A DNA stretch of 64,000 bases. It comes from Chlorobaculum limnaeum. GTDB lineage: Bacteria; Bacteroidota; Chlorobiia; Chlorobiales; Chlorobiaceae. Below the pieces are notes generated by a model. It did no database searches. It was not told where the DNA came from and worked only from the letters and a program-made list of their open reading frames with translations. Numbering within the stretch: the stretch's first letter is position 1; every line of letters begins with the position of its first letter. This document shows positions 45,147 to 56,902 of this stretch, piece by piece. Location: positions 452,001-516,000 of the forward strand of contig NZ_CP017305.1 of assembly GCF_001747405.1 (NCBI RefSeq), read 5' to 3'. The position numbers were made by a program, and so were the translations under genes.

Positions 45147-46894
45147 AGCTGACTGGACAGCAAAGAAACGCGGTTCAACATTTGGGCCATACAGTTATTA
45201 CCGCTTGTCCAGGTAGTGGAAAGACCCGCACCATCATTGCCAAGGTGCTAAGGTGTATTGACGAACTCTCCGGAACCCCGCGCAAGGTGGCGTGCATTAC
45301 CTACACCAACACAGCGGTCCATGAGATAGAGAACAGAATCCGGGCAAGCGGGGCGGCCACGAGTGAAGGTTGTTACGAGGTGTCCACCATTCATGCCTTC
45401 TGTCAGGCGAATATTCTCGGCAAATACCACTGGATGATGGAGGCTTATAAAGATGGCTACATTGTCTTGCCTTCCGATCATGATGCCTATATAGAGCTCG
45501 TTAAGGAAATTGGAGACCGCTATAGCTTGACAGACGTTGAGCGTTCGAAGTTCGAAGAGCTCGGGCGCAAGCCCGATGGCACACCGATCTCTGCTGTTAT
45601 TCCGGCAAAGGCTGCCTTAGCCTTTTGGGATGAACTGGAAAAACGGGGGTATATTGATTTTTGCAATATTGTTTACCACTCTTACCAGCTTGTCCGTGAC
45701 AATCCTTCAATAGCCCACAACCTATCCTGCCGTTTTGCTTATATATTGGTCGATGAGTTTCAAGATACGTCTGCTCTTCAGGTAGAGCTTTTGGCCCTAA
45801 TTCATGATGTGGGCCACACGATATTTTTTCTTGTCGGTGATCCAGAGCAATCAATCTATAGCTTTGCAGGTGCAGATCGGAAGTTGATGGAGGCATTCTC
45901 GCAAGTGATTGGCGCGAAAGGATTTCCTTTGTCGGGCAATTTCAGAGCAACTCAGCCACTTGTGGAACATGCCGAACGGCTTATTGCGCGTCATCCGCCA
46001 ATGGTCTCAACCAGCAAAACTTCAGCCTTTTATCCCTCAGTTTTTTATGAACATACGCAGGACAGCTTTTCGGCAATTACTGATTTTTTCTTGCCCTTCC
46101 TTGAGGCAAATGAGATCAGCTATGGCCATACGGCTATCCTCGCACAGAATTGGTTTGTCCTGAGTCCGCTTGGCAAACAGCTTCGTGAATACGGTATTCC
46201 CGTTGTTGGACCAGGCACTAGACCATATAAGCGCAAGTACTTGCTTGGCAGGATTGCTGAACAGGTTTGCGCTTACCTTGAGAGTAGTGATCCGGAAATA
46301 CTGTATCGGACGGAAAAGGAACTCTTTATGATCGCTAATGAGTTGACCGGTAGGCCTTATTTTCGGATCTTTTCTTACAAAGGTATGAGGGTTGTACACC
46401 TTTTGATGCGCATGGGCGATAGTTTACGTCAAACCCATGAGGCGGCAACCGAGTGGTTGTATGCTGTCGCTCCAGCCTTTGAAGAGATTCTCATCGAAGA
46501 GGAGATACTGCCAGTGAACTACAAAGGGTGCCTTTCTGAATCGTGTGATGAGATGTTCGCAGAAATGAGAGCTCATAACATTGATGTTACCAATATGGCG
46601 CTTGCTGATCTCGGTATTCTTGCTGATCCACGCAAGAGCATGAAACTTATGACAATGCACGGTGCCAAAGGCCGGGAATTTGAAGCTGTGGCGATTATCT
46701 GCGCGCACGACGGTCTTGTACCTTATTACAATTATTATAATCAGCTATCTCATGCAGGATTGGAGGAAGCCCGGCGGCTTTTCTACGTAGCCATGACCCG
46801 TGCTGAAAGGGCCCTTTGGATTTTCTCATCCTTTAACAACCGTCGTCAGCCGCCATCAAGGTTTATTCAAGAGATCGGTTTACATGTAAGCTGA
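45143..46894 (+). CDS. gajB: Gabija-type UvrD/Rep-like helicase (GajB-like)
   Basis: The protein has 583 residues. SF1A helicase motifs are complete: Walker A ACPGSGKTRTI (21-31), Ia CITYTNTAV, STIHAFC, II ILVDEFQDTSALQ near 203, III LVGDPEQSIYSFAGAD near 231, IV LSGNFRATQPL near 263, V MTMHGAKGREFEAV near 503 and VI LFYVAMTRAERAL near 546. It starts inside the last codons of the gajA-like gene (ATGA overlap), so the pair is translationally coupled. In Gabija, GajB senses DNA ends and activates GajA. At 583 residues it is longer than the best-known GajB (about 490). Some other OLD-UvrD pairs share this layout. Confidence 0.83.
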   Translation: MKLTGQQRNAVQHLGHTVITACPGSGKTRTIIAKVLRCIDELSGTPRKVACITYTNTAVHEIENRIRASGAATSEGCYEVSTIHAFCQANILGKYHWMMEAYKDGYIVLPSDHDAYIELVKEIGDRYSLTDVERSKFEELGRKPDGTPISAVIPAKAALAFWDELEKRGYIDFCNIVYHSYQLVRDNPSIAHNLSCRFAYILVDEFQDTSALQVELLALIHDVGHTIFFLVGDPEQSIYSFAGADRKLMEAFSQVIGAKGFPLSGNFRATQPLVEHAERLIARHPPMVSTSKTSAFYPSVFYEHTQDSFSAITDFFLPFLEANEISYGHTAILAQNWFVLSPLGKQLREYGIPVVGPGTRPYKRKYLLGRIAEQVCAYLESSDPEILYRTEKELFMIANELTGRPYFRIFSYKGMRVVHLLMRMGDSLRQTHEAATEWLYAVAPAFEEILIEEEILPVNYKGCLSESCDEMFAEMRAHNIDVTNMALADLGILADPRKSMKLMTMHGAKGREFEAVAIICAHDGLVPYYNYYNQLSHAGLEEARRLFYVAMTRAERALWIFSSFNNRRQPPSRFIQEIGLHVS

Positions 46895-46991
46895 TGTAAA
46901 ACAATTTGACAAAACTATGCCTCGATCGATACAGTCGGTGCCGCGCCTTATGCTGTGGTTGATGGCTAACGTTTTAAACTGAGGAGTCACA

Positions 46992-47816
46992 ATGTACAAG
47001 TTCATCACAGATAACGTAGTTGTTTTCGATGTCGAGTGGGTTCCGGATCCGGTGTCAGGCAGGCGTATTTACAAGGTACCAGATACGGCCTCTGATGATG
47101 AAGTCCTTGACGTCATGTGGCGAGAGGGAGGCGCAAAACAGGATGACCCTCGCCCGTATCTGAAGACGGTGATGTGCAGGGTCGTCTCCATTGCTGCACT
47201 TGTTCGAAAAATGGTAAGAGGCGAGGTGACTCTTAAGCTCATATCTCTACCCGGTCTGGATGTTAGCGAGCAAGCGGAAGGGGAAATTATCCGACAGTTT
47301 TTGGAAGCTGTCGGGAAACAAAGAGCACAGATCGTAGGGTTCAATTCGTCAAATGCCGATTTGCCTATTCTGTACCAAAGAGCCCTTGCGAACAGGGTAA
47401 GTGCGCCGACCTTTTGTCATCGCCCTGACAAGCCTTGGGACGGTGTGGATTACTTTAACAGATATAGCGATTTTAGCATCGATTTGAAGGAGCTGGTCGG
47501 TGGTTACGGAAAAGCGATGCCATCGCTCCACGAATTAGCATCTTCACTTGGAATTCCAGGCAAAATGGGAATCGATGGTGCCGACGTAATCGATTTATGG
47601 CGATCAGGCGATATTCGGAAAATTGTCGAGTACAATCAGTTCGATGCGCTCTCCACTTACCTTGTATGGCTGAGAACCGCCTATTTTTCGGGAATGCTGA
47701 AGGAAGATGAATTTGTGCAGGAAGAGCATACGCTAGAAACTCTTCTGCTTCAGGAGATCGAAAGTGGTTCGGAGCATCTTGCCCTGTTTCTCGATGCGTG
47801 GAAAGCATTGCGCTAA
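46992..47816 (+). CDS. PolB-like 3'-5' exonuclease (DEDD family, PF10108-type)
   Basis: The protein has 274 residues. It has the DEDD exonuclease motifs: Exo I VVFDVEWVPDP (Asp13, Glu15), Exo II VGFNSSNADLPIL near 114, and Exo III VEYNQFDALSTYLVW near 211, where Tyr precedes the last Asp by the YxxxD spacing. This is the 'predicted 3'-5' exonuclease related to the proofreading domain of PolB' family. GAGGAG lies 8 nt upstream. It follows the helicase gene by 97 bp on the same strand and shares its lower GC. It could be an accessory effector of the defence pair or a separate gene picked up with it. Confidence 0.82.
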   Translation: MYKFITDNVVVFDVEWVPDPVSGRRIYKVPDTASDDEVLDVMWREGGAKQDDPRPYLKTVMCRVVSIAALVRKMVRGEVTLKLISLPGLDVSEQAEGEIIRQFLEAVGKQRAQIVGFNSSNADLPILYQRALANRVSAPTFCHRPDKPWDGVDYFNRYSDFSIDLKELVGGYGKAMPSLHELASSLGIPGKMGIDGADVIDLWRSGDIRKIVEYNQFDALSTYLVWLRTAYFSGMLKEDEFVQEEHTLETLLLQEIESGSEHLALFLDAWKALR

Positions 47817-48063
47817 TCGACTGAATAAATGATTGTCGTAGGACTGAAGCGAATAGGGGGCGTTGTTCAGCAAGCGCAATAACTCAATTCTGAAATACTA
47901 TCAGCAATCCTTCTTGAGTAGGTGGCTTATATTATTATAATTTGCATGGCTTGAATACCAGAACGGGTTGCCGGGACTGTTTTTCGATTACGATTTGGAC
48001 TTCGATTGGGTGGGTGAATTTATCGCGAAGGAACTATCTGAACCATTTGTCCCATGTTCATCC
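47817..48063. other. Right edge of the low-GC island, with a short coding-like remnant
   Basis: Bases 47946-48062 on the plus strand read without stops as WLEYQNGLPGLFFDYDLDFD followed by WVGEFIAKELSEPFVPC, preceded by an in-frame TAA. It has no start codon. It looks like the tail or middle of a degraded gene, not identified. CCATTTGTCCCATG near 48043 resembles the repeat tract at the left edge (CCCATTTGTC near 42945). Confidence 0.3.
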
Positions 48064-48765
48064 CTACTTCTTCTCCCTCAGCTCATTGATCAGCTCCATC
48101 TGGATCTCCTGAATCTCCACCAGCCGTTCCCATTGCTTTGAGAGCAGGTGATCGACTTTTTGGTGGAGCTGGCGGATTTCGAGTTCGGCCTTCAGGTTGA
48201 CCTTGTAGTCGTAAATCGCTCGCTGGCGGTCGCGCTCTTCCTGGCGGTTCTGGCTCATCATGATCACCGGGGCCTGGATGGCCGCCAGCGTCGAGAGTAC
48301 GAGGTTGAGCAGGATGAAGGGGTAGGGGTCGAACGGTTTGGCGAAGATCGCTGCGATATTTATGCCCATCCACGCGGCGATGAAGAGGCCGAAAATGATG
48401 ATGAATTTCCAGCTTCCGCCGAAGCTCGCGATGTTGTCGGCGAGGCGCTGGCCGAGCGTCAGATTTTTGTCGAAATCGATGTCGGGATTGGCCGCGAGGA
48501 TTTCATGCTTGCGGAGTCCCTCGATCACCTCCTTGTCCAGCTCCGTCAGTTCGCCCTTCTCCTCCTCCAGCAGCGACTGCACGTACAGGTGCTGGTACTG
48601 TTGCAGGTCGTCCATGCATATCCAGCCATTCTCGTCCCAGTTTCCGCTTTTCTGCTGTATGATCTTCGACACGGCAGGGCGCACGATCATCGCTCGGCGC
48701 AGTTCCGAGCGCTGTTTCGTTCCGCAAATCTGGCATTCGGGGGTTTGCGCTTCGGTCGCGGTCAT
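48064..48765 (-). CDS. DUF1003 family membrane protein
   Basis: The protein has 233 residues. An N-terminal Cys pair (CQICGTKQRSELRR) suggests a small metal site. The DUF1003 core follows with LTLGQRLADNIASFGGSWKFI, two membrane helices (IIFGLFIAAWMGINI and PFILLNLVLSTLAAIQAPVIMMSQNRQ), and RQRAIYDYKVNLKAELEIRQL then a coiled C-terminus. The function is unknown; family members are predicted inner-membrane proteins. It lies 29 bp downstream of uvrA on the same strand, so it is probably co-transcribed. Confidence 0.88.
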   Translation of the reverse strand: MTATEAQTPECQICGTKQRSELRRAMIVRPAVSKIIQQKSGNWDENGWICMDDLQQYQHLYVQSLLEEEKGELTELDKEVIEGLRKHEILAANPDIDFDKNLTLGQRLADNIASFGGSWKFIIIFGLFIAAWMGINIAAIFAKPFDPYPFILLNLVLSTLAAIQAPVIMMSQNRQEERDRQRAIYDYKVNLKAELEIRQLHQKVDHLLSKQWERLVEIQEIQMELINELREKK

Positions 48766-48794
48766 GATGATCGGGCGTTGATGGTTTTCAGCGC

Positions 48795-51650
<2,856 letters not shown>

Positions 51651-52511
51651 TCGCGGTGTTATGATGAACCTCTGAAATTCCTGTACTTCAATCTATCAAT
51701 GTTCCTTGAAACGGCAACGGTCAAGAGGCGGTTCGTCGCTTTCAACCGCCGCAGATTGAATAAGGTTTCGTGAGCGCGAAAAAAGTGTGAAAAAATGGCG
51801 CACGCTCGATGTGTCGGTGAGTCTGACAATCACTGCGATCATGTGTTTGAAGAAAAGGTGGCGCCTGGCGTCAGGCGTCAGGCACGTTAGTCCGTTGTTG
51901 CCAATCTATGACAAGATCACCGAAGTCTGGTCTGATGAGAGTACGGCATAATAAAGTGATATTTGAAGTATTTTCGTGCGTTAACGTGTCTGTTCATGCT
52001 TTAGAAACTTCGTGTAGCAATTTCTGTTTGACATGAAATCCAGCGTGTAGAAGGAAAAGATTCCTTTGAGAATTTGATTTTAGAGCTTGTGTCTGTTACG
52101 GATTTTTCTGCACCGTCAATAAAGGTTTATGCCTCGAGATATTATGCTTGAAAAGAAACAGTTTTTTTATTCCGCCCGATTATGTGCGTATTACGGGCGA
52201 GAAATATGTGAAAATACTTTTTCGATAATTTTATTATGACTTTTTCGTGTGATGTTATGCATTTTATTATTAGTTTTGTATACTTTATTGTGCGTAAATA
52301 TTACTCCCGATTTTGATTGAAGTAAAGATCAGTTCATACTATCGATGAAACAATTGTCTTTGACAGATTCTGAATCAACTTTTTCGTGAGGCGAAATAAT
52401 TATGAGAAAAGCTCTGGAATATTCTTTCTCGGAATCCATTGTGTTACAAGGGTATAAGGGTCATTTCCATATTATGACAATCCAGTGTATATTTGGCGTG
52501 TATTTGCGTTA
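51651..52511. other. AT-rich gene-poor region upstream of IS copy 2
   Basis: About 860 bp without a recognisable gene. The first 230 bp include the uvrA promoter area. GGCGTCAGGCGTCAGGCAC near 51868 is a short tandem repeat. From about 51930 to 52511 the sequence becomes very AT-rich with many stops in all frames. IS copy 2 inserted into an A-run at the end of it. Confidence 0.5.
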
Positions 52512-53885
52512 AAAAAGTTGGCTCTTCGCAGAATTTAATGGGCTGGTAGTAAAAATGAGTGGCTTGGTGTAATTTATCCAAGAACGCCAAAACACTAACC
52601 CCAACGTATGCCGAGCCTCATTACCCATTACCAGCAGTTATTAGGATTACCAGAAACATGGAAGGTGTCTGATGTCCGGCTGTCGACGTCCGGCCCCCGG
52701 ATAGAAATCCATCTGGAGTATATCGGACCCAAAGTCGAATGCCCTGAATGCGGCAAGGCCGGACGAATTTATGACCTGGCGCCAGAACAACGGTGGCGGC
52801 ATCTGGATACCATGGAGTACGAGACGCATCTGATAGCCAGGGTGCCTCGGTGTGAGTGCAAAGAGCACAGGATCAAGACAATTCAAGTTCCGTGGGCAAC
52901 GCGCTATTCGCGCTACACCCTGAAGTTTGAAGCGCTTGCTGTCGAGTTGCTTCAGGAGTGTTCAAGCATTCAGTCGGCATCGAGGCTCTTGCGATTGAAC
53001 TGGCATGCAACCAACGAGATCATGAACCGTGCAGTTAAGCGAGGCCTGAGCCGCCGGAATAAGGAGGCGATTGCTCATCTTGGTCTTGATGAAAAGAGCT
53101 TCCGGGCAGGCCATCAGTATGTGACGATCCTGAACGACCTGAAAGGTGGCCGGGTACTTGAGGTGGTCCAGAGCCGAACGACCGATGGAGCAGAAGCGCT
53201 ACTCCTCAGCTTTGAAGCATCGCAACGCCAGGGTGTGAAATCGATCTCGATGGATATGTGGAAACCCTTCGCGATTGCTGCCAAAAAGCATCTGCCGCAG
53301 GCCGATATTGTGCATGACCGTTTCCATATCAGCAAATATCTGAACGAGGCGGTCGACACGGTTCGTCGCCAAGAGTCCCGTCAACTTCATCATGCAGGGG
53401 ACAGGACTCTGATTGGCTCGAAATTCACCTGGCTGCGCAATCCGGAGAACATGACGGAAAGCCAGCGGACAAGCTTTGATCAATTGATGGCCTGTGAGCT
53501 GAAAACCGGAAAAGCCTGGTCGATGAAGAACATGTTTCGGGAGTTCTGGCGGCTGGGTTGTCGAGAGAGTGCAAGCTTCTTTTTCGATTACTGGTCTGAA
53601 CGCGTTGACCAGTTAGCGTTGAAACCCATGATCAAGGTCAAAGAGCTGCTGAAGCGGCATCTCGACAACATCCTGAACTATTTCGAGCACGAAATGACCA
53701 ACGCAGTTTCCGAAGGTCTGAACAGCAAGATCCAGTTGTACAAAGCATCGGCCCGTGGGTTCCACAGCTTTCACAGCTACCGCATAAGGATTTTGTTTTA
53801 CTGTGGAAAGCTCAACATGGCTATTACCGGTTGACGTAATTGCTGACGAGCGTTACCATTAAATCTTACGAAGAACCAAAAAGTT
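52512..53885 (+). mobile_element. Insertion sequence of the ISL3 family, copy 2, with target duplication
   Basis: The element spans 52520-53877 (1358 bp), the same length and end repeats as copy 1. A perfect 8-bp direct duplication AAAAAGTT lies at 52512-52519 and 53878-53885. The two elements are in the same orientation 17.6 kb apart, so recombination between them could delete the intervening defence island and uvrA. Confidence 0.95.
52608..53834 (+). CDS. ISL3 family transposase, copy 2
   Basis: The protein has 408 residues and is identical to the copy 1 transposase, with the zinc ribbon (CPECGK, CECKEH), DDE-type LGLDEKSF, VHDRFHISKYLN and NAVSEGLNSK segments. The frame is intact. The single base change at 53600 is synonymous (Glu). 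Confidence 0.93.
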   Translation: MPSLITHYQQLLGLPETWKVSDVRLSTSGPRIEIHLEYIGPKVECPECGKAGRIYDLAPEQRWRHLDTMEYETHLIARVPRCECKEHRIKTIQVPWATRYSRYTLKFEALAVELLQECSSIQSASRLLRLNWHATNEIMNRAVKRGLSRRNKEAIAHLGLDEKSFRAGHQYVTILNDLKGGRVLEVVQSRTTDGAEALLLSFEASQRQGVKSISMDMWKPFAIAAKKHLPQADIVHDRFHISKYLNEAVDTVRRQESRQLHHAGDRTLIGSKFTWLRNPENMTESQRTSFDQLMACELKTGKAWSMKNMFREFWRLGCRESASFFFDYWSERVDQLALKPMIKVKELLKRHLDNILNYFEHEMTNAVSEGLNSKIQLYKASARGFHSFHSYRIRILFYCGKLNMAITG

Positions 53886-54058
53886 TACTGTATATTAAAA
53901 ATATATATTGTATATTTTTCGTGACAGATGACAGTTCTCATATATGGAAGACCTTGTCTTTTCTGCTTTTCGTTAAGGTCTGAAGTCAGTTTGATACAGA
54001 AGAGAGCGTTGTCGATGATTCTCGGTCAAAATGTATTCTTGAATAAAAAAGCAGTAAA

Positions 54059-54310
54059 ATGATGATACCTTACAAAAATATTCACCGTTTATCGTCTATT
54101 CTGGCCTATGAACTTGGTGATGAATCAATCAGGATTGAATTCGTTTCGGGAGCAGTGCGTGAGTACACTTATGCAAATGTGGGCCGTGATCATGTCGAGG
54201 CTATGAAGAAGTGCGCAACCAAAGGTAAAGGTCTCGGTTCTTATGTGATGAAAAATGAGCGTCATTTTATAGCTTTAAGAGAAATGCGCGCTGCTCAGAA
54301 AAATACGTAA
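54059..54310 (+). CDS. KTSC-domain-like small protein
   Basis: The protein has 83 residues. It resembles the KTSC domain: SSILAYELGDESIRIEFVSG, then AVREYTYANVGRDHVEAM, and a terminal GLGSYVMKNERHFIAL. The family often occurs near phage or recombination genes and its function is unclear. The gene is low in GC, lies 174 bp after IS copy 2 and has no operon partner. The ATG has only a weak ribosome site (AAAGCAGTAAA). Confidence 0.62.
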   Translation: MMIPYKNIHRLSSILAYELGDESIRIEFVSGAVREYTYANVGRDHVEAMKKCATKGKGLGSYVMKNERHFIALREMRAAQKNT

Positions 54311-55053
54311 GAAGCAATGATAAAATACTACGGAATAACGGCGAGTGATCTTGTGTTGATGTTAACCAAGTTCAATCTGTGTTTTCACTCCTGATTGGAG
54401 AGATATATTTGTAATACTGTTTATGATTTCGAAAGTAAGGTATCGTTCTTGCTATGACGTAATAAGCAATTGTTAAGCATCTTGATCGCGGCTGTACTCA
54501 AGCCATTGCAATGACTCCTTTTCATTATTCCATCCGCCGTCAGCGTTCTCATCACGCATTTCAGAATCTCCAGAAATTCAGAGCAGAAGCATAGGCTCAC
54601 TCCAAGCAGAAGCAGAAAACCCTGTTTTCATTTTCGACCGTATATCTTTTCATGAGCGTCATATACCATCAAATATGCGTTCGAGCTTTCATTTGTCTTT
54701 TTTTTTATGATTTGTTATGCAAAGAACTTTAGTAAAAAAACCTTTCAACAGAGACTTATGTCGCGTTGCACGTTTTTGGAAACAGGCTAAGGGCTTCGAT
54801 GGCTGACTGAAAAGATGCAGTTGGGCGACGTCTGTAGTTGTTCTGTTACAGATTTTACGCCGTTTTGATTGTGCATTTTTTTATATAGGAACTATTCTTT
54901 ATTATTAAAAGTAGATACAATTCAGCGCAAGACAACGGCGTATCGATGTACTGGTAAGGAAAAATTCATACATGCCCTCACATCATTTTGTTTGGGATAT
55001 GATAACAATTCGGTAAGGCGCGCCAGTAACTTCGTTCGTAAACTCCTTGATTT
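54311..55053. other. AT-rich gene-poor region, about 740 bp
   Basis: There are many stops in all frames, A/T runs (TTTTTTTTATGATTTG near 54700) and no recognisable product. A 74-codon open frame at 54869-55093 lacks a ribosome site and looks random. No tRNA or repeat array was found. Confidence 0.5.
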
Positions 55054-55434
55054 ATGCATGTTATCGAAACCGGAGGTAGTTATCTCAGCGTGATCTTCTC
55101 AGGAGCTGTAGATCAGGATCAGCTTTTCCGGGCATTGCGAGACATATTCATGCTTCCGGAATATCCATTCAAGAACTCGATCTGGATATTTGAAGGGTGT
55201 GAATGTGATTTTTCGAATATCAGTATGTTCAAGCTGCTTCAGATGATCAGGGCTTACTACCCCAAGGAAGCGACAAGAACAAAGACCGCGATTGTAACTT
55301 CGATCAGCCTGCATCATGCCATGGCGCAGCTCTTTTGCGAGGAGGCTGATGATTTGGCGTTAGCCTTCACCATGAAGGCATTTATGGACCGCGCCGAAGC
55401 AATCGCATGGCTGATGGAGCATGAAGTTCAATGA
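55054..55434 (+). CDS. Small SpoIIAA/STAS-like protein
   Basis: The protein has 126 residues. The alternation of strands and helices, GGSYLSVIFSGAVDQDQLFR at the start, then SIWIFEGCECDFSNISMFKL, RTKTAIVTSISLHHAMAQLF and FTMKAFMDRAEAIAWL at the end, is like the SpoIIAA-like domain (STAS fold) proteins, in which the last segment 'xxFxxxxxAxxWL' is typical. Members may bind lipids or regulate partners. No partner is visible. No ribosome site is clear before ATG 55054. It lies alone in the AT-rich region but is less AT-rich than its surroundings. Confidence 0.6.
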   Translation: MHVIETGGSYLSVIFSGAVDQDQLFRALRDIFMLPEYPFKNSIWIFEGCECDFSNISMFKLLQMIRAYYPKEATRTKTAIVTSISLHHAMAQLFCEEADDLALAFTMKAFMDRAEAIAWLMEHEVQ

Positions 55435-55483
55435 CGGTTGCCGGTGGTTCGTTGATCGTCAGTGACGCTTTTGAATTGCGAGA

Positions 55484-56035
55484 TTATTGCCGCCCGTGGC
55501 CGGAATTTCCGGATGACAAAGGTTTGCCAGTTTCTTTGCCGGTTGTCCGTTTTTTGAAAAAAAAGTGCAGGGCAAGGATGATGATGATTGCTTCGATGGA
55601 GTGACTCCATAAGGGATGTCGATCAACTATCGAAGGAGCTATTTCAATGAGTAGCGAATCTGCGCTGAACCCACGGTGAGAGAGCGGGGCCAGCCAGAAA
55701 ATTCTGTTTGCCAGGGTGTCCAGAATCATGTGAATGCAGCCATTCAGAGAGAACATGAAGGCAAAAACAGGATTCTGGCTTTTTTTGTTTGAATACATCT
55801 AAAGTACCGATCCTGCCAGCACGATCGCCCAGAAAAAAGGGAAGTGCGTCGGGTAATAGTGATGGTCATAGGTCTGGTTATCGAACAGGTGAAGGTAGAT
55901 ATAGTCCAGATCGGGAGTGACCGAACCGAGCAGTCCCCAGAACCAGTAGAGCGGATACGATTCGATTCTGCGCTCGAATCTGCCGGAAAGAAGTTTGCCA
56001 ATGATATATCCGGCGGGTAAATGTGCGTAGGTGAT
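55484..56035 (-). pseudogene. Decayed YdjM-like membrane metal-dependent hydrolase gene
   Basis: Reading the minus strand from 56035 gives TYAHLPAGYIIGKLLSGRF, LYWFWGLLGSVTPDLDYIYL and the YDHHYYPTHFPFFWAIVLAG segment, then an in-frame TAG at 55801-55799. After an immediate ATG the same frame continues NGCIHMILDTLANRIFWLAPL. This is the DUF457/YdjM plan (H...G, GSxxPDLD, YDHH..THF, HxxLDxL). No ATG/GTG/TTG start exists at the expected position: a CAGGAG ribosome site is followed by ATC (56035-56033). Both a lost start and a nonsense codon suggest a pseudogene, unless the second part is translated alone. Confidence 0.65.
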
Positions 56036-56142
56036 TTGGTACTCCTGAAAAACACGTTACAAATTCTTTTCCTGGTCTGAGCCTTTTGTGATGCTTGTTT
56101 TGTCGCAGCCCTGCGGGTTTTGTTCATCCAGGTTGGCGTCAA

Positions 56143-56459
56143 CCCATGAAAGTGGCTAAGACAAGCTGTCGCGAATATAAGACAATTGCTCGGCTTGTTT
56201 TATGCTCGAAACAGAAAATGGAGGCCCTGCCCGGCCAAAGTGGATATTCGATGAACAATCGATGACGCCAGAAGGTTTGGCGGGGATCGTTTTTCTGGAT
56301 GAACTTTTTGTATATTTGCGTAACTGCAAGTTCAGCAAGCAGTAATCCACAGATGCCTCGATGATCTTTGCATGCCGCCCGATTGCGGTGGATGCAGCGG
56401 GTTTTCGATGCGGTCTGTCAAAATGTTCAATCCTGATCATTAACCTTTACGGAGCAACC
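56143..56459. other. Intergenic region before the DUF2892 gene
   Basis: About 320 bp. A minus-strand open frame (56156-56440) has no ribosome site or recognisable product. The region should contain the promoter of the following small gene; ACGGAG lies 8 nt before its ATG. Confidence 0.4.
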
Positions 56460-56648
56460 ATGAAGAAAAATATGGGGCAAAAGGATCGCGCCGTTCGTGC
56501 TATTCTGGGCGTGGTCATGCTGGTGTATGGCATTGTTTTCCAGAATCTTGTCGGAATCGTCGGCCTGATTCCGCTGGCGACGGCAATCATCGGCTATTGC
56601 CCTCTTTATGAGGTGCTCGGGGTTACCTCCAACAAATACGCTGACTGA
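56460..56648 (+). CDS. DUF2892 (YgaP-type) small membrane protein
   Basis: The protein has 62 residues. It matches the inner-membrane domain found alone or fused to rhodanese in YgaP: MKKNMGQKDRAVRAILGVVM, LVGIVGLIPLATAIIGYCPL and YEVLGV. Two hydrophobic hairpin helices are separated by a short turn, and CPLY is the conserved end. The function is unknown; in sulfur bacteria such proteins often accompany sulfurtransferases, but none is next to it here. GGAGCAACC precedes the ATG. Confidence 0.85.
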   Translation: MKKNMGQKDRAVRAILGVVMLVYGIVFQNLVGIVGLIPLATAIIGYCPLYEVLGVTSNKYAD

Positions 56649-56733
56649 GGCCCTTCATACCGAGCCTGTTGCCGATGATGTTGCAAAACGTCCGTATTGA
56701 GCGGCTTTGCAAGGTATTCCGGAACCGCCGTTG

Positions 56734-56770
56734 CCCAGAAGGAGAAACTCGCCTGCTTTCTCCTTCTGGG
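56734..56770. repeat. 14-bp perfect inverted repeat after the DUF2892 gene
   Basis: CCCAGAAGGAGAAA (56734-56747) and TTTCTCCTTCTGGG (56757-56770) pair perfectly around a 9-nt loop. It has no T-run on either side. It lies 86 bp after the stop codon and may serve as a factor-dependent terminator or RNA-stability element. Confidence 0.6.
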
Positions 56771-56902
56771 TGAAATTTCGTCGAAAATTTTCCACCCTCT
56801 GTTTCCCACCACTTTTATTTATCCTTGACGCAATGATTGCCCGATGGTGACTTCGGGAGTAATCGCCTGTTTTCCGTTGCGCTGACAATCGGAAAGAGAA
56901 CG

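Noticed and set aside
43335-46894. Retron, Septu or RecBCD/AddAB-like system
   Set aside because: There is no reverse transcriptase or HNH partner, and the first protein is an OLD ATPase with TOPRIM, not a RecB-family nuclease.
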